From Arenibacter catalasegens (GTDB taxonomy: Bacteria > Bacteroidota > Bacteroidia > Flavobacteriales > Flavobacteriaceae): 64,000 nt of DNA. Positions 28,401 through 35,258 of this stretch are shown piece by piece. The notes beneath the pieces were generated by a model. The model did no database searches, had not been told where the DNA came from, and worked only from the letters and a program-made list of their open reading frames with translations. How positions within the stretch are numbered: the stretch's first letter is position 1; every line of letters starts with the position of its first letter. The DNA is taken from NCBI RefSeq assembly GCF_002909235.1, contig NZ_PHQQ01000015.1, positions 62,001 through 126,000 of the forward strand. The letters are read 5' to 3'. The position numbers and the translations under genes are program-made.

Positions 28401-29622
28401 TTGTAATTATTGTATCCAATTCCAATCGGCTAGTGGACGTATAGAAGTTCTTGGAATCCTCAAGTTTTTGTCGTGCTGAATTAACCGCTTTACGTCTGTC
28501 CTTTACAGCATCGTTAATCATGAGCACCATATCTTGCAAGCCAAGCTCAATTAATGCCTTTTGTAAAACCTCAAGAGCTGTTATTTTTTCACATACAACA
28601 ATTACCTTTTTCTTGTTTTCTAAAGCATTGACAAGAATTGCGGTCAAAGATTGACTTTTCCCTGTTCCTGGAGGTCCCTGTATAAGTAAATGTCGTTTGG
28701 TGCCCAGTGCATTTAGAATGCCCTGTTGGGATGGGTCAGTATCTACTGAAGAAATCGATTGAAATATATGGTCTTTTAAATCCTCTTCTTCCAGAGCTTC
28801 ATCATCTCCCAATAATTGTTCATAATCATTGATGATACTTTGCTTCTGCACTTCAAAAATTGAAAAAATGCCGCCGTACTCAATTTCTGCATTATTAACT
28901 GTTAAAGGCAGCTTCTCATAATGGGCTTTCTCTTTTATCCGTTTTACTTTGGTAAGGCTAGATTCTAAAACTGTTTTTAAATTGGGATCTGGGCTGGTAT
29001 TGATTTTTTCAATGACACCTTGACATATTGCCACTAATTCGTCCAAATCTATTAAGCCATCATCCATCATTTCAGATGAAATTTGATCTAACTTAACATC
29101 TGCATCACTTTGCAGGTGATTTATAAGTATCTCATTGAAGTAAATAGGATCATCATCATTACGCTGAATAACCCATGTGTTAAAATCACTTGTTCTTTTA
29201 ATACGCAATGACCAAATAAGTAATGGTGCTACCGTAAGTTTATTATCCGAAACATCACGGCGTACCAGTAACGGATATCCAAAACCAAAGGTATTGATGC
29301 CTTTTTCAGATTCTATGGCATCTGTTTGGTTGATAAGGTTCTCAAACGATTTTTTTATCTGAACAAGGTTAATTTGATCCTCTTCAAAAAGATTATTAAA
29401 GTCTGAAACATTGTTCTTCCAAGACACTTTAAATTTTAACGGATTCTCACTTAATAAAGCCGAAACAAATTCATTAGGCAGGTCTTCATTGATATAACTT
29501 AACCGACTGATATCAAATTTATAACGTGAGCGGCCCGGTAAGGCATTTAAATGTACCCCTCTCCTGTTACCAACTTTAAGACGGTTTTGTAATTCGGCAA
29601 TAAGGTTATCCGTAAGCTTCAT
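25480..29622 (-). CDS. Giant SF1 helicase with Vsr-like nuclease and GreA/GreB C-terminal domain
   Basis: 1380 residues. The N-terminal region (1-290) carries a conserved segment FGFGYPLLVRRD ... VAPLLIWSLRI seen in DUF4011-like helicase proteins. SF1 core: Walker A GPPGTGKS (316-323), a long insertion of coiled/helical sequence (about 400-730), Walker B FDEASQL, AGDEHQMPP, GDERDIIILS and the NVIITRAK end motif (about 1035). A Vsr/DUF559-like (MTES_1575-type) nuclease follows at 1116-1204: Asp1147 in FRIDMVF, ECDG (1163-1166), AAYHSS, and HRIWSTNWW. The last ~70 residues (1311-1380) are a GreA/GreB C-terminal domain (KSPLGVSLMGKCVGD). Helicase-Vsr proteins are found in defence loci; the transcript-cleavage-factor domain at the end is unusual. 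Antiphage action is inference. Confidence 0.85.
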   Translation of the reverse strand: MKLTDNLIAELQNRLKVGNRRGVHLNALPGRSRYKFDISRLSYINEDLPNEFVSALLSENPLKFKVSWKNNVSDFNNLFEEDQINLVQIKKSFENLINQTDAIESEKGINTFGFGYPLLVRRDVSDNKLTVAPLLIWSLRIKRTSDFNTWVIQRNDDDPIYFNEILINHLQSDADVKLDQISSEMMDDGLIDLDELVAICQGVIEKINTSPDPNLKTVLESSLTKVKRIKEKAHYEKLPLTVNNAEIEYGGIFSIFEVQKQSIINDYEQLLGDDEALEEEDLKDHIFQSISSVDTDPSQQGILNALGTKRHLLIQGPPGTGKSQSLTAILVNALENKKKVIVVCEKITALEVLQKALIELGLQDMVLMINDAVKDRRKAVNSARQKLEDSKNFYTSTSRLELDTIITKAQELIDAINAKHKKINEKIIGDDDWTQVVGKFLKNRGIVEGLDDLDLENIPFKFNYDELYDHIEDIKKAETLYKSYEPFVNKSFINTLKYCSENPYAIENDLLTDFKSYKSQFTIVNSQIQELREKYAGLTDVLDLKKTSTIWYKFLALFSKEKGEFIKDQNDVNISIQKLFEKIKGDDWFGGFHNYNFELKTQVEYLEIVLNDFDEFINNENDLFTKEYKWFNFLNALDDYKKLVIIPKLIGKENWEKIFLWGYLNKLLYKYSSNDLPTDDKEHKEYTLAVKGLKGEQLKFIKLYWKARFVKDSDRFNNSFLLKVRNLYNKRSSSVYKRHSLRQIVNYDIDLFTSCFPIILTTPDACSTLFLNRRKFFDLVMFDEASQLRLEDNLPALLKGKQVVIAGDEHQMPPSNYFSKIFEGSIEDEDELEEEEQEEQERVLDNSLLGCESLLEFGEQLEFQKSYLDFHYRSRHPYLIDFSNHAFYNSRLKPLPNQFEYNPINFIQVDGTFSDHTNELEAEMVLSIIENNINPYPNGEYPSVGIATFNIAQRNLILSKIYERNKFVKYRDFNDKMLHLQENGFFVKNLENIQGDERDIIILSTTYGINKDGKFTHRFGPLNQGKGYKLLNVIITRAKYKVYVCSSIPQEVFLDYNQYLVTQGDNNRRGAFFAYLAYAKAVSEDNNKLRERVLEDLSANIKEEIRLGDALGDLESPFEEEVYQVLVNHFGEDKIKPQVKYAGFRIDMVFDAGNPTIPKIAIECDGAAYHSSKEAYLNDIYRQKILESNGFVFHRIWSTNWWRNHKNETKRLINFIEETCKTRENGSTSDKNLVKEAFTDIIVAKEDSLVDLKKEYQTEIQEFVELDEIPTEVNTKEERDQHIQKIFGRIQKEVQPIQRELFEDRVQLNSKVEIKYINIGKNLNVHLVDERIKKFTMNIDLQKIDVKSPLGVSLMGKCVGDTAQVGDLDNYVEVLTLENQ

Positions 29623-29925
29623 TTTTAATAGACTGTTTATAGTGCAAAAATTCCTTTCTATGACCTATAGCCCTTCGATGATGGACATCTAGGAATTCTA
29701 ACGATTAAATGGCTATCCGAATTGTATACATTAAAAATTATTTGGCGCTAACAATTTACAAATATTAAGCAATTTGATTGCCCTATATATTTTAGAATTA
29801 AACAATAAGTCTGCATGGGTATCCCAAATATCAACAAAAAGTAGGGCTTGACTGTTCGGTTAGAGATTGCTTGCGTTTATGAACGCAAAAAATAAATTAT
29901 AGAACCACTTTTAAAATCATTTGTT
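29623..29925. promoter_or_regulatory. Divergent promoter region with a hairpin operator candidate
   Basis: 303 bp between the divergent helicase and excisionase-like genes. It must hold both promoters. A 7-bp inverted repeat (TTGCGTT 29871-29877, AACGCAA 29882-29888, loop TATG) lies 38 bp upstream of the HTH gene and could be its operator. Nothing else stands out. Confidence 0.5.
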
Positions 29926-30210
29926 ATGAACCAGTTACGATTCGAAGATTTACCAAAAGCAATGGAAACAGTTCTAGAAAAATTATCCATTATGGAACAA
30001 GAACTTCAAAATTTAAAAAAACACTTCCAACCCAAGGAACCAGTAGAGCTGATGACAAGGCAAGAAGTTGCTGATTATTTCAAAATCGACAGCAGTACGC
30101 TTTGGCATTGGACCAAAAAAGGAAAGCTTAACGCCTATGGGGTTGGGTACAGAGTATATTATAAAAGGAGTGAGATTGAATCAAGTTTACAAGTATCAAT
30201 GAGAAAGTAA
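29926..30210 (+). CDS. Helix-turn-helix excisionase-like protein
   Basis: 94 residues. An N-terminal coiled segment (about 8-40: AMETVLEKLSIMEQELQNLK) is followed by a MerR-like excisionase HTH (HTH_17 type) at 45-90: LMTRQEVADYFKIDSSTLWH, then WTKKGKLNAYGVGYRVYYKR. Such proteins act as recombination directionality factors for integrative elements or as small regulators. Its position next to the right end of the island and far from the integrase fits an Xis/RDF that bends the attachment site. The decayed att-like sequence starts 64 bp downstream, so it may belong to the older of two nested elements. Confidence 0.75.
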   Translation: MNQLRFEDLPKAMETVLEKLSIMEQELQNLKKHFQPKEPVELMTRQEVADYFKIDSSTLWHWTKKGKLNAYGVGYRVYYKRSEIESSLQVSMRK

Positions 30211-30273
30211 TCCTTTGTTTTGGGGATCGAGTAAAAAAGTTGTGAGTTTTGGGCAGTTGTAAATCATTCAAAT

Positions 30274-30387
30274 GTTTGACCAATGTTTGACAAAATAAAA
30301 AAGCCTACTTCTAAAAGTAAGAATTCATTCACATGCTTACAGGCTTAGAGATTAGCAATCTCACAAGTTGCGGCAATAGACCCTAAT
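30274..30387 (-). repeat. Decayed att-like copy: tRNA-Leu 3' half with its own tandem arms
   Basis: 30338-30387 aligns without gaps to the tRNA-Leu 3' half at 30696-30745 with about 40 of 50 bases identical (for example TACAGGC, AGAGA, TTGCGGCA, CCTAA kept). Ahead of it lie a degenerate form of the terminator hairpin and a tandem GTTTGACC-AAT-GTTTGACA (30274-30292), in the same layout as GTTGTACC-TAT-GTTGTACC at the true ends but with a different unit. It is best explained as an old attachment site of a related element with different arm specificity. Confidence 0.7.
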
Positions 30388-30491
30388 AATATTGACAAGA
30401 TATCGGTTGGAATTTTAAAAATTATATGCTCGGTTAGGCTAAGAATTTTATCATAAGTTAGAATGACCCCAAATCCTTACCAAAACTTTAC

Positions 30492-30559
30492 GCGCGGATC
30501 CTGTGCCGTTTTTATAGCGTTCGGGAATATAAGCGAAAAGTAAAAACGGCATAGGGCGC
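30492..30559. repeat. Large imperfect palindrome near the island right end
   Basis: CCTGTGCCGTTTTTA (30500-30514) pairs with TAAAAACGGCATAGG (30541-30555), 14 of 15 bases, and is extended by GCGC on both sides (30492-30495, 30556-30559). The 26-nt loop contains TTCGGGAATATAAGCGAAAA. It is not followed by a clear T-run on either strand, so a terminator is less likely than a recombination or transfer structure. Function unknown. Confidence 0.6.
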
Positions 30560-30632
30560 ACACTACTTTCGTTCCGAAGTTCGAATTACTCTCTTCTTAC
30601 TGGTTATATTTTGAAAAAAGAATTGTCAAAAT

Positions 30633-30651
30633 GTTGTACCTATGTTGTACC
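30633..30651 (+). repeat. Right arm-type site: tandem GTTGTACC
   Basis: Identical 19 bp to 6598-6616, in direct orientation, just inside the right end of the island and 42 bp from the 53-bp core. Together the two sites bracket the element and are candidate integrase arm sites. Confidence 0.65.
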
Positions 30652-30654
30652 TGA

Positions 30655-30684
30655 AACAAAAAAAGCCGACTCCTAAAAGTCGGC
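30655..30684 (-). terminator. Rho-independent terminator of tRNA-Leu
   Basis: GCCGACT (30665-30671) pairs with AGTCGGC (30678-30684), with a run of T on the minus strand. It lies 11 bp after the tRNA 3' end. The copy at 6401-6429 is the displaced duplicate. Confidence 0.85.
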
Positions 30685-30694
30685 TTTCCCTTTG

Positions 30695-30776
30695 TACAGG
30701 CGGAGAGACTCGAACTCTCACACCTTGCGGCACTAGATCCTAAGTCTAGCGTGTCTACCAATTCCACCACGCCTGC
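30695..30776 (-). tRNA. tRNA-Leu(UAG), island attachment site (attR)
   Basis: Complete 82-nt cloverleaf on the minus strand: acceptor GCAGGCG/CGCCTGT with a G-T first pair, anticodon stem CTAGA/TCTAG around loop CTTAGGA (anticodon TAG), long variable arm TGCCGCAAGGTGT typical of a class II tRNA, and T-arm GAGAG TTCGAGT CTCTC. No CCA is encoded. It decodes CUA-type leucine codons. 30693-30745 is repeated at 6440-6492, so the island integrated in the 3' half and restored the tRNA. Confidence 0.95.
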
Positions 30777-30887
30777 ATTGACTCCGATTATTATCGGGAT
30801 GCAAATATAAAGTAATTTTTCAATTTTAAAATACTTAGGCATTAAAAAGTTCTTTTTTGTAAATTTAGCCTTCAATTAAACCATTTT

Positions 30888-32276
30888 ATGCGCGAGATTT
30901 CGGAGTACCTAACAGAAAACAAAGAACGTTTTATTAACGAATTAATACAGCTATTAAAGATACCCTCGGTTAGCGCCGACCCTGCTTATTCCCAGGACGT
31001 TATCAATGCTTCGGAAGCCGTAAAGGCTTCACTTTTAGAAGCAGGGTGCGACACCGTGGAGATTTGTGAAACCAATGGGTACCCTATAGTTTACGGTGAA
31101 AAAATAATTAATCCCGATTTGCCTACTATATTGGTATATGGCCATTATGACGTGCAACCAGCGGACCCTATCGACCTTTGGAACTCCCCTCCTTTCGACC
31201 CAGTTATTAAGCCTACCGACATTCACCCCGAAGGTGCCATTTTTGCTAGAGGTGCCTGCGATGACAAAGGACAAATGTATATGCACGTTAAGGCCTTGGA
31301 GTTTATGGTAAAAACCAACCAATTGCCCTGCAACGTAAAATTTATGATCGAAGGGGAAGAGGAAGTAGGAAGTGAAAACTTGGGCACTTTTGTTGCAAAG
31401 AACAAAGAAAAGTTGGCTAATGATATCATCTTAATTTCGGATACCGGCATGATTGCCAATAATGTGCCCTCTATAACCACAGGTTTGCGAGGACTTAGCT
31501 ATGTGGAAGTTGAAGTAACCGGACCCAACAGAGATCTGCATTCGGGCCTATACGGTGGTGCAGTGGCCAACCCAATCAATGTATTGACCAAAATGATTGC
31601 CGCATTGCACGATGAAAACAACCATATAACCATCCCCGGGTTTTATGACAAGGTGGAAGACCTTTCCAAAGAAGAGCGTGCCGAAATGGCCAAGGCTCCT
31701 TTTAACTTGGAGAACTATAAAAAAGCACTAAATATAAACGCAGTTTACGGTGAAAAGGGGTACACCACCAACGAACGTAATTCTATTAGACCTACCTTGG
31801 ACGTTAATGGCATTTGGGGTGGATACATAGGGGCGGGAGCAAAAACCGTTATTGCCAGTAAGGCCTCTGCCAAAATTTCCATGCGCTTGGTACCACATCA
31901 GGATTGGAAAGAAATAACAGAACTGTTTAAAACACATTTTGAAAATCTGGCCCCGGACGGAGTTACCGTAAAGGTTACCCCGCATCACGGTGGACAAGGC
32001 TATGTAACGCCTATCGACAATAACGCCTATAAAGCCGCATCCAAAGCTTACGAAACTACCTTTGGTAAGACCCCAATACCTCAGCGCAGTGGGGGTAGTA
32101 TCCCTATCGTTTCCCTTTTCGAGAAAGAATTAAAAAGCAAGACCATCCTTATGGGGTTTGGGCTGGATAGTGATGCCATCCATTCGCCCAACGAGCATTT
32201 TGGGGTCTGGAACTACCTAAAGGGCATAGAGACCATTCCTTATTTTTATCACTATTTCACGGAACTCTCCAAATAA
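30888..32276 (+). CDS. M20-family metallo-dipeptidase
   Basis: 462 residues, cytosolic, no signal peptide. Two-zinc M20 site is complete: His in YGHYDVQP (about 90), Asp in GACDDKGQ (about 123), catalytic Glu-Glu in IEGEEEVGS (about 156-157), Asp in ISDTGM (about 184) and His in HSPNEHFG near the end. A dimerisation lid domain lies between (about 205-370). The closest type is the CNDP-like dipeptidase group that cleaves dipeptides for amino-acid recovery. The gene starts just outside the island, 112 bp beyond the tRNA-Leu gene and divergent from it, so it is core chromosome. Confidence 0.92.
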   Translation: MREISEYLTENKERFINELIQLLKIPSVSADPAYSQDVINASEAVKASLLEAGCDTVEICETNGYPIVYGEKIINPDLPTILVYGHYDVQPADPIDLWNSPPFDPVIKPTDIHPEGAIFARGACDDKGQMYMHVKALEFMVKTNQLPCNVKFMIEGEEEVGSENLGTFVAKNKEKLANDIILISDTGMIANNVPSITTGLRGLSYVEVEVTGPNRDLHSGLYGGAVANPINVLTKMIAALHDENNHITIPGFYDKVEDLSKEERAEMAKAPFNLENYKKALNINAVYGEKGYTTNERNSIRPTLDVNGIWGGYIGAGAKTVIASKASAKISMRLVPHQDWKEITELFKTHFENLAPDGVTVKVTPHHGGQGYVTPIDNNAYKAASKAYETTFGKTPIPQRSGGSIPIVSLFEKELKSKTILMGFGLDSDAIHSPNEHFGVWNYLKGIETIPYFYHYFTELSK

Positions 32277-32640
32277 ATAACAACCTTCCATTAAAGCAGG
32301 GTCGGGTCCTTAATTCTCCCGACACTGCCCTGGGAGAAGGTTTTCCATTTATTCCCACATACACTATTCTTTTTCTTTTGGGCGTTCCCCTAGCGGGTCG
32401 CTCTTTCCGCTATATCTTTTTTGGCTCATTTCAAGCAGTCCTGCAAGGTTTTGGAAACCTTGTAGGACTTGAGCCCCAAACTAACCGTGATACCTACAAG
32501 GTTTTAGAAACCTTGCAGGATTCTATCCAAAAAAGGATGCCGCTGCAATAGCTAACGCAAAATCAATTAACAATAAACAATTGGCAATAAACAATCTAAC
32601 CCTCACCACTTTAACACTTCACTTGGTCCCAAAAAATTAA
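32277..32640. repeat. Intergenic palindromic repeats, block 1
   Basis: Two palindromic units of about 31 bp: 32439-32470 (TCCTGCAAGGTTTT...TTGTAGGACTT) and 32492-32522 (the same sequence in reverse sense, TACCTACAAGG...CCTTGCAGGATT). They are followed by AAAAAAGGATGCCGCTGCAA and GCTAACGCAAAATC, a tail that recurs at 35460 and 35990. No gene is seen. The units form strong hairpins and may act as transcript ends or mobile REP-like elements. Confidence 0.75.
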
Positions 32641-32644
32641 CACC

Positions 32645-32686
32645 TCTACACTTGTAGAATTATAATTTTTATTCTATGTTTGTAGA
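32645..32686. promoter_or_regulatory. Tandem BlaI-type operator
   Basis: Two 14-bp dyads with the TACA/TGTA-type half sites known for BlaI/MecI: TCTACA-CT-TGTAGA (32645-32658) and TCTATG-TT-TGTAGA (32673-32686), 28 bp apart. They lie 21 bp upstream of the blaI-like start, the right place for autorepression of the blaI-M56 operon. Confidence 0.75.
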
Positions 32687-32706
32687 ACACAATCGATTAA
32701 TTGAAC

Positions 32707-33072
32707 ATGAAACTCTCAAAAACCGAAGAAGAATTAATGAACCACCTCTGGAAGCTAAACAAAGCTTTTATGAAGGATCTATTGGAGGTCTATCCAGAAC
32801 CCAAACCGGCCACTACTACCGTGGCAACCTTATTAAAACGGATGACGGACAAAGGTTTCGTAGGGTATACCCTATTGGGGAACGCTAGGGAATATTTTCC
32901 TTTGGTAAAGAAAAAGGACTATTTCTCCAAACATTTAAACGGACTCATTAAAACCTTTTTTAATGATAGCACCTCCCAATTTGCCTCCTTTTTCGCAAAA
33001 GAAACAGATTTGAGCAAGGAAGAGTTAGAAGAACTAAGAAACTTGATAGATACCGAAATTAAAAACAAATAG
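32707..33072 (+). CDS. BlaI/MecI/CopY-family repressor
   Basis: 121 residues from the ATG at 32707; a TTG two codons earlier is possible but less likely. Winged-helix DNA-binding N-terminus (1-70: LSKTEEELMNHLWKLNKAFM, then KPATTTVATLLKRMTDKGFV) and a C-terminal dimerisation helix pair (about 90-121). Members repress their own operon and are cleaved or released when the partner membrane peptidase is activated. It lies 2 bp before an M56 peptidase gene, and a tandem dyad lies upstream. In flavobacteria these pairs are common outside beta-lactamase loci, and no beta-lactamase is present here, so the signal is unknown. Confidence 0.92.
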   Translation: MKLSKTEEELMNHLWKLNKAFMKDLLEVYPEPKPATTTVATLLKRMTDKGFVGYTLLGNAREYFPLVKKKDYFSKHLNGLIKTFFNDSTSQFASFFAKETDLSKEELEELRNLIDTEIKNK

Positions 33073-33074
33073 CC

Positions 33075-35258
33075 ATGTGGATCTATCTTCTAAAATTTAG
33101 TGCCTGCCTAGCCATACTCCTTGTGTTTTACAAGATGGTACTGGAAAAGATACACATACACCATTTTAAAAGATATTACCTCTTATCTGCATTTATAATC
33201 TCGCTAGGCATCCCGCTAATTACATTCACCCAATACGTTACGGTTACTGTGGAACCTATACTATTTAACCAACACCCTGAACAAAGCGGTATATATCTAG
33301 AGGCAATTCCACAAGCTGAGACCAACATTCTCCCTATTTTGTTATGGAGTTTATATAGTTTGGGAGCAATCCTTTTCGGTCTTAAGTTTTTAGCCAACTT
33401 AAAGTCATTGATCAAAAGCATCAAGAACAACCCGAGACGAAAATCGGGACGAATTCATCATGTGTTGCTTCGAGAACTCATTGCTCCACATACCTTTTTT
33501 AGCTATATATTTTTCAACCGAAAAGATTATGAAACCCAGAAAATTCCGCAGGAAGTTTTTTGGCACGAGGAAACCCATGCCAAACAAAAACACAGTTTGG
33601 ATATCTTATTCTTGGAACTGTTTCATGTTCTGTTCTGGTTTCATCCCTTGGTTTACTGGGTAAAGCATTTAGTAAAACTCAACCACGAATTTTTAGCTGA
33701 TCAGGCCGTATTAAAAAATGGAGCAAGTGTTCCCAACTATCAAAACTTAGTATTGGCATTCTCATCAAATGCCGTAGCGCCACCATTGGCAAATGCCATT
33801 CATTATTCATCAATCAAAAAACGAATCATCATCATGAAAACACAAACATCACAAAAAGCCATATGGTTAAAAAGTTTAATGATATTGCCTTTAATGGCAC
33901 TCTTACTTTACAGTTTTAGTACTAAAGAAATCCTTGAAATTCAAAAAATAGAGACCGTTCCAATTGGGCAGGACCACCAAAAGGAAGTAATAGAAAAGGA
34001 TACTGAACCGGAAGCAATTTATTATTCAAAATTCCAAAATATTACAATGGATGAAATTGTGATCGCCATAAATAGAAATGGACAGCTGTTGGTCAATGTT
34101 GATTTGGTTACACTTGAAGAATTAAAACCCCACTTACTTAAATACAACCAGGGCCTTACGAAAGAACAAAGAATTCAGAGTGTTAGGGCCATAATTAGGG
34201 TGGAGAAAGAAACACCGGACAATATCATAAAAAAAGTGGATGCTATTCTAATGGACTATGGCGTGGCCACAATCAACGTCGTTGAAAATACAATACCTAA
34301 ACACCAAGAGGGTGCCACCAAGACCGAAATTCAGGAATTCAACACACTCGCCAAAAAATACAATGCACAGCCCCAAGAAAAAAGGGTTGTTCCTCTAAAA
34401 GATTTAAAAACCTTGGAACAGATTTATGGTCGCATGACGGATACGCAAATAAAGGAGGCACAGCCCTTTCCAGAATGTCCTCCACCCCCACCTACTCCAG
34501 ATCCGGTTCCAAACATAAAAAAAGGGGAGCCAAGTCCTATTCCTCTAAACCCAACACCACCTAAAACCGAAAAAAAAGTTGAACTGATAGAAGCGTTGAA
34601 GTACAATAATCATAACTCCAAAAAAATGGCGCTGAAATCGGAAATACCACCCTTTGTAAGCTCCGATTTTCCTCCCCCTCCTCCAACTATTGCAACCCAC
34701 GTCAATACTGAAAATTATTCCAAAGAACTGAAAAATGCTATTGATCGGTATTTAAAAAAAGCAAATAGCTATAGGGTTGAAGTCTCCAGTTACCACAACG
34801 AGCCCAAGGGTAGTATTGATAAAATAAAAAAAACCTATGTTGAAGTAATGCAATTATACAATGCATATAAAAAATTGGCATATAAGGAAAATAATTATGT
34901 GCATCCGGTCCCATTATATAATGACCCTAAAGGGGAATTTGGAAAACCAAATTCTACACTAAAAGTGGAAGAAGATAATATCCAATCACCAACTTTAAAA
35001 AGTAGCGCCAATCAAAAATTAAAGGCTATAAAAGAGCCTTCTGTATATTATGGACATTTGTACACTGTACCTCAACCACCGCCTCAGAAAAATTCAGATC
35101 CAGTGGAATATATAAAGGAATTGGCCGAAAAAGGAGCGACCTTTTATATTGGACCCCATCAATATAAGACAGATGAAGCAATCGAATTGGTTAGAAAGAG
35201 TAAAGACCCTAGCATTGATGTAAGCGATTACCCTGTCGTAAAATTGGGTGGCTGTTGA
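33075..35258 (+). CDS. BlaR1-like M56 membrane metallopeptidase
   Basis: 727 residues. The N-terminal half has four hydrophobic segments (about 2-20, 35-55, 85-108, 262-280). The cytosolic zinc-peptidase site WHEETH has HEETH at 164-168, with a downstream NHEFLADQAV that supplies the third ligand. The C-terminal part (about 285-727) is extracytoplasmic, rich in proline and lysine with PPPPPTPDP and PPPPPQ stretches, and unlike a beta-lactam sensor domain. The protein probably senses an envelope signal and inactivates the BlaI-like repressor encoded 2 bp upstream. The long C-terminus has no domain that I recognise. Confidence 0.88.
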   Translation: MWIYLLKFSACLAILLVFYKMVLEKIHIHHFKRYYLLSAFIISLGIPLITFTQYVTVTVEPILFNQHPEQSGIYLEAIPQAETNILPILLWSLYSLGAILFGLKFLANLKSLIKSIKNNPRRKSGRIHHVLLRELIAPHTFFSYIFFNRKDYETQKIPQEVFWHEETHAKQKHSLDILFLELFHVLFWFHPLVYWVKHLVKLNHEFLADQAVLKNGASVPNYQNLVLAFSSNAVAPPLANAIHYSSIKKRIIIMKTQTSQKAIWLKSLMILPLMALLLYSFSTKEILEIQKIETVPIGQDHQKEVIEKDTEPEAIYYSKFQNITMDEIVIAINRNGQLLVNVDLVTLEELKPHLLKYNQGLTKEQRIQSVRAIIRVEKETPDNIIKKVDAILMDYGVATINVVENTIPKHQEGATKTEIQEFNTLAKKYNAQPQEKRVVPLKDLKTLEQIYGRMTDTQIKEAQPFPECPPPPPTPDPVPNIKKGEPSPIPLNPTPPKTEKKVELIEALKYNNHNSKKMALKSEIPPFVSSDFPPPPPTIATHVNTENYSKELKNAIDRYLKKANSYRVEVSSYHNEPKGSIDKIKKTYVEVMQLYNAYKKLAYKENNYVHPVPLYNDPKGEFGKPNSTLKVEEDNIQSPTLKSSANQKLKAIKEPSVYYGHLYTVPQPPPQKNSDPVEYIKELAEKGATFYIGPHQYKTDEAIELVRKSKDPSIDVSDYPVVKLGGC

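Larger units (their letters stand above)
6440..30745. mobile_element. Genomic island integrated at tRNA-Leu(UAG), about 24.3 kb
   Basis: Bounded by a 53-bp perfect direct repeat (6440-6492 and 30693-30745). It has a tyrosine recombinase directly inside the left end, an excisionase-like HTH protein near the right end, and matching 19-bp arm-type repeats just inside both ends. The cargo is almost entirely defence and mobilisation genes: AbiE remnant, mobC and relaxase remnant, RecB/RNase H/helicase fusion, type I R-M operon with NACHT-TOPRIM and AlbA/HATPase genes, and a helicase-Vsr-GreA fusion. The mobilisation genes are broken, so the element is probably no longer self-transmissible, although excision genes look intact. 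Confidence 0.92.

Noticed and set aside
30597-30875. 92-codon minus-strand frame over the tRNA-Leu gene
   Set aside because: It reads through the tRNA and its terminator, so it is a chance frame.
32707-35258. BlaI/M56 pair considered as beta-lactam resistance
   Set aside because: No penicillin-binding sensor domain follows the peptidase and no beta-lactamase gene is near.
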